In this document: in pieces, positions 5,670 through 11,630 of the stretch
Layout: every line of letters begins with the position of its first letter
Position numbering within the stretch: the stretch's first letter is position 1
NCBI GenBank assembly: GCA_013813825.1
Contig: JACCRA010000227.1
Span: 1 to 11,630 of the forward strand
Source of the DNA: Pyrinomonadaceae bacterium
Lineage (GTDB): Bacteria > Acidobacteriota > Blastocatellia > Pyrinomonadales > Pyrinomonadaceae
Length of the DNA: 11,630 nt
Direction: 5' to 3'
Program-made: the position numbers and the translations under genes
Notes under the pieces: model-generated
What the model saw: only the letters and a program-made list of their open reading frames with translations
Told to the model about the DNA's origin: nothing
Databases searched by the model: none

Positions 5670-8600
5670 ATCTATCCTTCATGGTTGCGCTGGAGGGGGC
5701 TGGCCGGGCAACTTTCGTTTTGCGAGAGAAGATGCCGGCGACACCGGCGTAAGCCTCGGAGAGACGACGCCCCGCGCCGCCTTTGAAGTTATTGAAGCCC
5801 GCGCCGGCCCAAGCCCATACGCGCGAGTCCTTCGCGTCCTCGAACAGCGAGTAAAAGACCGGCACGGCCAAAAGCGTCAGCAGCAAGCACATGGACTGTC
5901 CGCCGACCACCAGCACGCCGATAGAACGATTCGTGGCCGCGCCCGCGCCGCTGCCCACAATAAGCGGGATCATGCCCGCGACGAGCGCGATGGTCGTCAT
6001 CAGGATCGGCCGCAGGCGGTCGCGATTGGCCTGCAAGATCGCGCTGTACCGTTCCATGCCGTGCGAGCGCAACTCGTTCGTGTGATCGATCTGCAAGATC
6101 GCGTTCTTCTTGACGATGCCGAACAAGAGCAAAATGCCGAGCGCGGAGAAGATGTTGAGACGTTGTCCGGCAATCAAGGTTGAGAGCAACGCGAACGGGA
6201 TCGAGAGCGGCAACGTCAAGAGGATCGTCACCGGATGGATGAACGACTCGAACTGCGCCGCGAGAATCAGATACATGAAGACGAACGAGAGCAGGAACGC
6301 CAGCATGAACGATTGATTCGCGCGCTGTAATTCCTTCGACTGCCCCGTGACGCCCGTCAGATAGCCCGCCTCCATGTTCAACTCCCGCGCGTAACGCTGA
6401 ACGGCAACGAGGCCGTCGGCCTCCGAGCCGTTCGGCGCGAAGCTCGCCGAGATCGTCACCTGCCGTTGCCGGTTCAGACGATCAATCGAAGCCGGACTCT
6501 CGCCCTCTTCGAGACGCACGACCTTCTCCAACCCGACCGTGCCGCCGGCTGACGACGCGACGGTGAAGTTGCTCAAATTCTCGCGCGTCCGCCGGAACTC
6601 TTCACCCGCGCGCACGACCACGTCGTATTGATCCGACCCGTCACTGAAAGTCGTGACGCGCGTTCCCGCAGCGAGCGTGTTCAAAGCCTGCGCTACGTCG
6701 CCAGCGCGCACTCCGAGGTCTGCCGCGCGCTGGCGGTCAATGAGGATGCGCACTTCCGGGCTGCTCAATTGGAGCGAGCGGTCGGCGTCGCGAAAGTTCT
6801 CATCCTTCTTGATGCGCTCGACCAGCTTGTTGGAATACTCATCGAGTTTCTGAATGTCGGGGCCGCTGATGAAGAAACCCAACGACGACCCGCCGCGCCC
6901 TTGGCCGAGACTCGCGCCGATGGAAGACCCGCCCGATGCGTTAATCACATACTCCTTCGGATACTTCCTTTTCCGGATCATGTCACGCGTCTGTTGGATC
7001 AACTCGGCCTGCGAAAACTCGCGCTCTTTCACCGGCGTGAGAGACACCTGCACCGAGCCTTGATTCGGCGAACCGCCGCCGCCGAAGCCGCCCGCGTTGA
7101 CGAGCGTGTTCTGGACGCCGGGAATTTGCTCGCGCACGTCGCGCGCGACGCGCTCCAACACCGACTGCGTCGCCGGGAGGCTCGTGCCCTGCGGCGCGCG
7201 TAAATTTACTGAAAAGGCCGACTCGTCTTCGTCAGGCAAAAAGTTGTAACCGACATATTTGTAGAGCGGCCAGATCGAGGCGACGACGACCACGCAGAGC
7301 ACGACGACGATCCAACGGTGAGCCATTGACCAACGGAGCATCCACATGTACGAGCGATCAATCGGACGATAAAAGCGTCCGCCCTTCGACGACGCATGTT
7401 CCTTCTGCGCGCCGTGCTCATCACGACGCATGTCAGGCGGCGTCTCTTCGCCGTCCGCGCCGTCGCCCACGCCACCCGCTCCGGCTGGCGGTAAACCTTC
7501 GGGCGTGATGGATTCTTTCGGCGGTTTGATCCAGCGCGCCGCGAGCATCGGCGTGAGCGTGAACGAGACGATGAGCGAGACGGCAATCGCGGCGGCGGCG
7601 GTCAGGCCGAACGAAGACATGAAGCGCCCGACGATGCCGGTCATGAAACCGACGGGGATAAAGACGGCGAGCAACGAGAGCGTCGTCGCCATCACGGCGA
7701 GGCCGATTTCGCGCGTGCCTTCGACCGCCGCCTGAAATGGATGCATTCCCTTCTCTTCAACGAAGCGGTAAATGTTCTCTAACACCACAATCGCATCGTC
7801 GATCACGATGCCGACCATCAAGGTCAGCGCCAACATCGTCATCTGATTGAGCGAGTAGCCGAGCGCCGCGATGATGGCGAAGGAGGCGATGATCGAAGTT
7901 GGGATGGCGAGCGCGGCGATGATCGTCGAGCGGAAATTCCACAAAAAGAGAAAGACGATCAAAGCCGCGAGCAGGCCGCCGACGATCAAGTGCTCTTCGA
8001 TGGCGTGCAGAGAGGTCTCGATAAACTCCGACTGATCGCGCGTGACGACGACCTTGAGGTCTGTCGGCAGGAGCGGCTGAATCTCCGCCATGCGCTGCTT
8101 CACGCCTGAGATAACGGCGACGGTGTTCGCGCCCGACTGTTTGCGGATGCCGAGCGACACGGACGGCACGCCGTTTAGAGACGCCGCCGATTGCGGGTCA
8201 ACGCCGCTGTCTTCGACGCGCCCGATGTCGCTGATCTTGACTGCGTACCCGTTCCGCGTCGCGACGACAATGTCGTTGAAATCTTCGACCCGCGTAATCT
8301 TCGAGAGAGTCCTGAGCGTCACCGTGCGTGCGCCTTCGTCGAGTCGTCCGCCGGGCAGTTCGAGGTTCTGCGCCCGCAAAGCGTTCGAGACTTCCGTGAC
8401 CGACAAATTGTAAGCGCGCAGGCGATCCGGTTCGATGTAAATTTTGATCTCGCGCAGGCGTCCGCCGAAGACGATGACTTCGCCGACGCCGTCCGCCGAT
8501 TCGATGCGCTCCTGAATCTGCTTCTGCACGATGTCTGTGAGTTCGACCGACGAGCGCGGCGCGCTGATCGCATAGACGAGGACGGGCTGCGAGTCGGGGT

Positions 8601-8997
8601 CGGACTTGCGGACGATGGGCGGGTCGGCGGTCTCCGGCAGACGGTTGATGATAGTGCTGACCTTGTCGCGCACTTCCTGCGTCGCGAGGTCCGGGTCTTT
8701 CTCCAGGTTGAAATTGATCGTGACGTTCGAGCGACCCTGCGCGGAACTGGAGCGCATCTCGTCAATGCCGGGGACAGTGTTGACCGCGCCTTCGATGATG
8801 TCCGTGATCTCGGTCTCGATCTCCTGCGGAGCCGCGCCCGTGTTCGTCGTCGAGATCGAGACGGTCGGGATGTCGATCTTCGGAAAGCGATCAACGCCAA
8901 GCGTGAAGAAAGAGAAACCGCCGATGACCGTCAACAGCAGAATAATGACGGTCGCAAAGACGGGCCGCCGCACGCAAATCTCAGCTAACTTCTGCAT
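5644..8997 (-). CDS. RND efflux pump, inner-membrane transporter (AcrB/HAE1-like)
   Basis: Proton-driven inner-membrane transporter that should pass substrates to the outer-membrane channel through the adaptor encoded upstream. The N-terminus MQKLAEICVRRPVFATVII and the following GVDRFPKIDIPTV are the classic start of RND permeases. The proton-relay pair in helix 4 is visible as Asp400-Asp401 in MVGIVIDDAIVVLENI, and helix 10 has Lys963-Lys964 in FGIVKKNAILQIDH. The usual two-fold repeat of porter domains and twelve helices fits. It is 1117 residues, longer than the usual 1030-1050. The excess lies in a Gly/Glu-rich cytoplasmic loop (about 492-541) after helix 6 and a C-terminal tail of about 66 residues from 1052. 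The ATG at 8997 has AGGAG just upstream. Sequence alone suggests the HAE1 (drug or amphiphile) class rather than heavy-metal pumps; the substrate cannot be named. Confidence 0.96.
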   Translation of the reverse strand: MQKLAEICVRRPVFATVIILLLTVIGGFSFFTLGVDRFPKIDIPTVSISTTNTGAAPQEIETEITDIIEGAVNTVPGIDEMRSSSAQGRSNVTINFNLEKDPDLATQEVRDKVSTIINRLPETADPPIVRKSDPDSQPVLVYAISAPRSSVELTDIVQKQIQERIESADGVGEVIVFGGRLREIKIYIEPDRLRAYNLSVTEVSNALRAQNLELPGGRLDEGARTVTLRTLSKITRVEDFNDIVVATRNGYAVKISDIGRVEDSGVDPQSAASLNGVPSVSLGIRKQSGANTVAVISGVKQRMAEIQPLLPTDLKVVVTRDQSEFIETSLHAIEEHLIVGGLLAALIVFLFLWNFRSTIIAALAIPTSIIASFAIIAALGYSLNQMTMLALTLMVGIVIDDAIVVLENIYRFVEEKGMHPFQAAVEGTREIGLAVMATTLSLLAVFIPVGFMTGIVGRFMSSFGLTAAAAIAVSLIVSFTLTPMLAARWIKPPKESITPEGLPPAGAGGVGDGADGEETPPDMRRDEHGAQKEHASSKGGRFYRPIDRSYMWMLRWSMAHRWIVVVLCVVVVASIWPLYKYVGYNFLPDEDESAFSVNLRAPQGTSLPATQSVLERVARDVREQIPGVQNTLVNAGGFGGGGSPNQGSVQVSLTPVKEREFSQAELIQQTRDMIRKRKYPKEYVINASGGSSIGASLGQGRGGSSLGFFISGPDIQKLDEYSNKLVERIKKDENFRDADRSLQLSSPEVRILIDRQRAADLGVRAGDVAQALNTLAAGTRVTTFSDGSDQYDVVVRAGEEFRRTRENLSNFTVASSAGGTVGLEKVVRLEEGESPASIDRLNRQRQVTISASFAPNGSEADGLVAVQRYARELNMEAGYLTGVTGQSKELQRANQSFMLAFLLSFVFMYLILAAQFESFIHPVTILLTLPLSIPFALLSTLIAGQRLNIFSALGILLLFGIVKKNAILQIDHTNELRSHGMERYSAILQANRDRLRPILMTTIALVAGMIPLIVGSGAGAATNRSIGVLVVGGQSMCLLLTLLAVPVFYSLFEDAKDSRVWAWAGAGFNNFKGGAGRRLSEAYAGVAGIFSRKTKVARPAPSSATMKDRYVDHTSGD

Positions 8998-9011
8998 AAC
9001 TCTCCTAGCTC

Positions 9012-9059
9012 TCAGCCATCAGCTTTCAGTCAGCCTCAGAATTTTAAGCTGATGGCTGA
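9012..9059. repeat. Inverted repeat with tandem TGATGGC units between adaptor and pump genes
   Basis: A perfect 14 bp inverted repeat, TCAGCCATCAGCTT (9012-9025) and AAGCTGATGGCTGA (9046-9059), is separated by 20 bases. The right arm runs on as a repeated TGATGGC unit to about 9065. It fills most of the 74 bp gap between the pump start and the adaptor stop. Inside an operon it could form a strong mRNA stem that affects decay or the ratio of the flanking products. It looks like a member of a dispersed intergenic repeat family. Confidence 0.75.
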
Positions 9060-9071
9060 TGGCTGAACGCT

Positions 9072-10409
9072 TCATTGACGCACCCGCGCGCCTTCAAAAA
9101 GTTGTGGCAGGTTGTTGGTCGCTACGGTCTCGTCCGCTTGGATGCCGGAGATGATTTGCACCATGTCGCCCTCTTCCGTGCCGATCTGCACGACGCGCAA
9201 TTTTGCGATGTCGCCTTGAATCACGAAGGCGCGGTACGACTGCGTGTTTTGATCCGAGAGGATAGCGGAGCGCGGCACGAAGACGGCCTTGTTTCCGCCC
9301 GGCCGCGTGATCCGCGCGGTGGCGAACATGCCGGACCGGAGCGCGTTGTCGCCGTTCTCGACGGAGACTTCGACAATCGCCGCGCGCGAAATCGGATCAA
9401 TAGCCGGGTTGACCGCCGCGACGCGCCCCCCGAACTTCCGGTCGCGGTGCGCATCAACTTCCAGCGAGACGCCCATGCCGGATGTAATAAACGGCACTTC
9501 CGATTCCGGCACTTGTAATTGCAACTTGATCGGGTTGGTTCGCAACACGGTCGCCACGACGGACGCCGGCGTGACGTATTCGCCGGCGGCGATGGGGCGA
9601 TTGCTGACGTAACCGGCATACGGCGCGCGGATCACCGCGTCGGCCACGGCCTTTTGCGCGATGGAAACTTGGGCGCGCGCCGACGCGACTTCCGCCTCGG
9701 CGGTCTGAATGGCTTGATTGCTCTGGCGCGCGGTGTTGCGCGCGGATTCGAGTTGCTGGCGCGTGCTATTGACCCGCGCTCTGGCTGTGTCGCGTTGCGT
9801 GCGGTATTGATCGTAAACACTGAGCGCCACATCGCCCGTCTCGACCAATTCGCGGTAACGCTTTTCGTTGGCCTCAGCCAAGCGCAACTCGGCCTGCGCC
9901 TGTTCCAAATTCGAGTTTGCCGCGCGCACTTCGGGAATCTGGCCGGCGTCGAAGCTGCCGCCGGGCCGCAAACCGAGACGCGCTTCCGCCTGCCTGACGC
10001 CGGCGATGGCCTGCTGCACGCCGGACTCCGCTTGTTGTAGACGCAGCCGCGCGTCCCGGTCGTTGAGACGCGCGAGCACGTCGCCCTGCCGCACGAACGC
10101 GCCGACATCAATGGGTGTCGCCACCACTTGCCCGGAGGCTTGCGAGGAGACGTCCGAAGTCTCGTCGGCCACTAAGCTGCCTGACGTCTGAATAAACGAC
10201 GGCACTTCGCGCGCGACGGCCTTCTCGGTCGTGACAGCCACGGGCGGGGCTTCCGCCGCGGCAGCAGTTCCATCGCCCCCCGCCGCCCCTTCCTTCGCGT
10301 TCGCCTTTGATTCGGAGCGCCCGCAAGCCGCACCGAACAGTGAGACGGCAAGTAACAAGCCACAGAGTTGGGCGGCGCGAACTCTGCGAAAGACGAATGA
10401 AGAAGACAT
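9072..10409 (-). CDS. RND efflux periplasmic adaptor (membrane-fusion) lipoprotein
   Basis: Periplasmic adaptor that links the RND pump to the outer-membrane channel. The 445-residue protein begins with a basic and hydrophobic leader and a lipobox, SLFGAAC, giving a likely lipidated Cys29. A flexible Ala/Gly-rich linker follows to about residue 56. The first half-lipoyl motif (SSQASGQVVATPIDVGAFV) is at about 88-106, then a long Ala/Gln/Arg-rich coiled-coil hairpin to about 245. The second half-lipoyl motif (VIRAPYAGYVSNRPIAAGEY) is followed by the beta-barrel (QLQVPESEVPFITSGMGV, GRVAAVNPAIDPISRAA) and a C-terminal membrane-proximal domain. The ATG at 10409 is preferred over the longer frame from 10487. 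AAGGGA sits about 7 bases before it, and it places the signal peptide at the N-terminus. It is the first gene of the operon, 74 bp upstream of the pump gene. HlyD/AcrA family membership is clear. Confidence 0.95.
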   Translation of the reverse strand: MSSSFVFRRVRAAQLCGLLLAVSLFGAACGRSESKANAKEGAAGGDGTAAAAEAPPVAVTTEKAVAREVPSFIQTSGSLVADETSDVSSQASGQVVATPIDVGAFVRQGDVLARLNDRDARLRLQQAESGVQQAIAGVRQAEARLGLRPGGSFDAGQIPEVRAANSNLEQAQAELRLAEANEKRYRELVETGDVALSVYDQYRTQRDTARARVNSTRQQLESARNTARQSNQAIQTAEAEVASARAQVSIAQKAVADAVIRAPYAGYVSNRPIAAGEYVTPASVVATVLRTNPIKLQLQVPESEVPFITSGMGVSLEVDAHRDRKFGGRVAAVNPAIDPISRAAIVEVSVENGDNALRSGMFATARITRPGGNKAVFVPRSAILSDQNTQSYRAFVIQGDIAKLRVVQIGTEEGDMVQIISGIQADETVATNNLPQLFEGARVRQ

Positions 10410-10477
10410 AAATATCCCTTTAACCTTTGTACCTGAAAACGCCCCGCGCCGCCGCACGGTTACATAAATCCCACGAC

Positions 10478-10487
10478 TTGCCGGCAA
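10478..10487. promoter_or_regulatory. Perfect 10 bp palindrome TTGCCGGCAA upstream of efflux operon
   Basis: TTGCCGGCAA is self-complementary and lies 69 bp before the adaptor start codon, within the expected promoter/leader zone. It could be half or all of a repressor operator, but a 10 bp palindrome in GC-rich DNA may be chance. Confidence 0.25.
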
Positions 10488-10522
10488 AGTTCAATCGAAA
10501 ACAAGCCTCAATCACTGCCACG

Positions 10523-10540
10523 ATCTCAAATCTCAAATCT
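10523..10540. repeat. Short ATCTCAA tandem repeat
   Basis: ATCTCAA is repeated twice and followed by ATCT (period 7). A related CTCAATCTCTCAAC stretch lies at about 10583-10596. The heptamer period matches that of the repeats upstream of topA and between the adaptor and pump genes, although the sequences differ. No function is evident. Confidence 0.5.
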
Positions 10541-10622
10541 TTTAACTTCAGGTCATCCCACCGCGCGGCTACGGCCTGAGGTCTCAATCTCTCAACATTT
10601 AAGTTGATCGCTGACTATTACC

Positions 10623-10650
10623 GTAATAAATTTGCAATTAAATGTATTAC
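10623..10650. promoter_or_regulatory. AT-rich imperfect palindrome in divergent intergenic region; candidate operator
   Basis: The 28 bp from GTAATA (10623-10628) to TATTAC (10645-10650) match in 10 of 14 symmetrical pairs, with a 6 bp perfect outer arm. It stands out as AT-rich within a GC-rich window. It lies between the divergent efflux operon and the plus-strand gene, 37 bp before the latter's start. A weak plus-strand promoter, TTGATC (10604) to TAAATT (10627), spacing 17, would overlap it. This fits a dimeric regulator site, but no regulator gene is nearby. Confidence 0.4.
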
Positions 10651-10686
10651 AGTGTCGAGGACGTCACGGACGGGGAGGGCGGATGA

Positions 10687-11451
10687 ATGGATGATTGGGG
10701 CGAAGAACGGGCGAGGAAGCTGCGCGAGTTTCTCAAACTCGACGCGGAGAGTCTATTAATCGCACCGGACGAAATGGCCGCATTAGAACTGCGGCCGGAA
10801 ATGGCCGACGGCCTCGCTCATTTCAATATCGAATGGCATCTCATCCCGTCGGCCGAGGCCGTCCCGCTCGATGACTCGTATCTGTTGCGCCTCTACCCGA
10901 CGGCCGCGCGAGATTTCGCGAAACCTCACGAGCACGGAGCGAGCCGCCGCGAAGCACTCATCACGGGACACCGGCGACATCAAGGGCGCGTCATCGGCGT
11001 GGAGACGACGAGGAAGCCGTGTTACCTGCCGGGCAACCGCCAGTTTTACGGCACGGCCTACGGCCACGACGCCTCTTCCGATCCGTTCGCGGCCTACATG
11101 GGACGCGCCGGGATGATGAACGGCACGCGCTACGCGCACAACTATCTCTCATTGCGCGAATTCATCCGCGTCGTGAATGAAGACTGGCGCGCCCGCTCGC
11201 TCCTGCCCGCCGGCTATCGCGTCACCATCTGTCCGCCCGCCGTCTTTAACCTCGTCGGAACCATCTTTCATCCAGAGTGGAGCGCGACGGAGACGCTCGA
11301 ACTTGGCTTCTACCGCGACGAGCAAGGCAACGCGACATGCTACGCCGTCGGCGCGAACGCGCCGGGCGACTTCTCCTTCTTCAACGTGGTCGAGGGCGAA
11401 GCCGACTGGTCGCTGATGGGCTTTCGCCTCGCGCTCGTGCCGGAACACTGA
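10687..11451 (+). CDS. Hypothetical protein, 254 residues, soluble, function unknown
   Basis: I do not recognise this protein. The ATG at 10687 has GGAGG (10674-10678) eight bases upstream, a strong ribosome binding site. No signal peptide or membrane segment is visible, so it is probably cytoplasmic. The N-terminal 80 residues are acidic and include MDDWGEERARKLREFLKLDA. The C-terminal half is rich in aromatic residues and glycine, with stretches such as NRQFYGTAYGHD, YMGRAGMMNGTRYAHNY, VFNLVGTIFHPEW and GEADWSLMGFRLAL. Cys occurs only singly (KPCYLPG, VTICPP, NATCYA), and no helix-turn-helix or catalytic signature is evident. The ending WSLMGFRLALVPEH looks like an intact fold end. It is transcribed away from the efflux operon and towards dprA, whose stop lies 53 bp beyond its own. 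Coding is supported by the ribosome site and full-length open frame; the role is open. Confidence 0.8.
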   Translation: MDDWGEERARKLREFLKLDAESLLIAPDEMAALELRPEMADGLAHFNIEWHLIPSAEAVPLDDSYLLRLYPTAARDFAKPHEHGASRREALITGHRRHQGRVIGVETTRKPCYLPGNRQFYGTAYGHDASSDPFAAYMGRAGMMNGTRYAHNYLSLREFIRVVNEDWRARSLLPAGYRVTICPPAVFNLVGTIFHPEWSATETLELGFYRDEQGNATCYAVGANAPGDFSFFNVVEGEADWSLMGFRLALVPEH

Positions 11452-11504
11452 ATCAGACTTTAATTACACAACTTGAGGTCAAACCTTATCACGCCCGCGC
11501 GGCT

Positions 11505-11630
11505 TCACAATTTTCTGACGAAGCACTTGCCCGGTAGTTGCCGGATCAGTTCGCGCATTTCCAGCCCCAGCAGCGCGCTTGAAAGTTCGGGCACTGCCAG
11601 CTTGCTGGCCTCGGCGAGCGCGTCGATGTG
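11505..11630 (-). CDS. dprA: DNA-processing protein DprA, C-terminal 41 residues only
   Basis: The minus strand carries an open frame entering from the right edge and ending at TGA (11505-11507). It reads HIDALAEASKLAVPELSSAL and ends LIRQLPGKCFVRKL. This is the characteristic end of DprA/Smf proteins: a small winged-helix domain with the pattern HIDxL, helix, LxxLE, then RQLPGxxFVR. DprA binds incoming single-stranded DNA and loads RecA during natural transformation. The C-terminal winged-helix domain is present in many but not all members. The Rossmann-like DNA-binding core lies outside the window. The gene points towards the efflux operon and topA, in the same orientation as both. Confidence 0.85.
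   Translation of the reverse strand, partial: HIDALAEASKLAVPELSSALLGLEMRELIRQLPGKCFVRKL

Noticed and set aside
10783-11448. Minus-strand frames opposite the 254-residue hypothetical gene
   Set aside because: They lack start signals and domain character. The plus-strand gene has a strong ribosome site and longer continuous frame.
11452-11504. Possible bidirectional terminator between the hypothetical gene and dprA
   Set aside because: Only a 4 bp stem (AGGT/ACCT) without a T run is visible; too weak to call.

Overview
This 11.6 kb window comes from a GC-rich, diderm bacterial chromosome. The outer-membrane efflux protein, the tripartite RND pump and two lipoprotein signals all require an outer membrane. 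The gene order, GC-rich coding, and short period-7 tandem repeats between genes remind me of Acidobacteriota (Blastocatellia-like). That placement is inference, not proof.

Layout, left to right. Positions 1-1875 (minus) carry most of topA, DNA topoisomerase I, cut by the left edge inside its C-terminal zinc-finger region. Positions 1876-2240 are a noncoding leader upstream of topA, with degenerate heptamer repeats and a small A/T hairpin. Positions 2241-10409 (minus) hold a compact efflux operon. In transcription order it reads: an RND periplasmic adaptor lipoprotein (stop 9072), a HAE1-type RND pump (5644-8997), a TolC-like outer-membrane factor (3315-5669), a short adaptor-like lipoprotein (2612-3322) and a small three-helix membrane protein (2241-2615). 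From pump to small membrane protein each gene overlaps the next by 4-26 bp (4 bp for the last pair if its GTG start is used). The adaptor-pump gap holds an inverted repeat. Positions 10410-10686 are a divergent intergenic region with an AT-rich imperfect palindrome. Positions 10687-11451 (plus) encode an unrecognised 254-residue soluble protein. Positions 11505-11630 (minus) are the last 41 codons of dprA.

The most interesting signal is the last operon gene. Read conventionally it stops after 70 residues at a TGA (2403-2405). The same frame continues for 53 more sense codons to a TAA and supplies a charged segment and a third hydrophobic helix. As I remember this uncharacterised family of small CNIG-motif membrane proteins, a conserved cysteine sits exactly where the TGA lies. 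A GC-rich hairpin lies 12 nt after the TGA, a plausible position for a bacterial SECIS. The gene is therefore a candidate selenoprotein; a nonsense mutation or base-call error is the competing explanation.

Functionally, the adaptor, pump and outer-membrane factor should assemble into a proton-driven tripartite exporter. The extra lipoprotein and the small membrane protein look like accessory products of the same transcript. No transcriptional regulator is recognisable. dprA and topA are often near neighbours, so the efflux operon and the orphan gene appear to sit between two genes of an ancestral pair.
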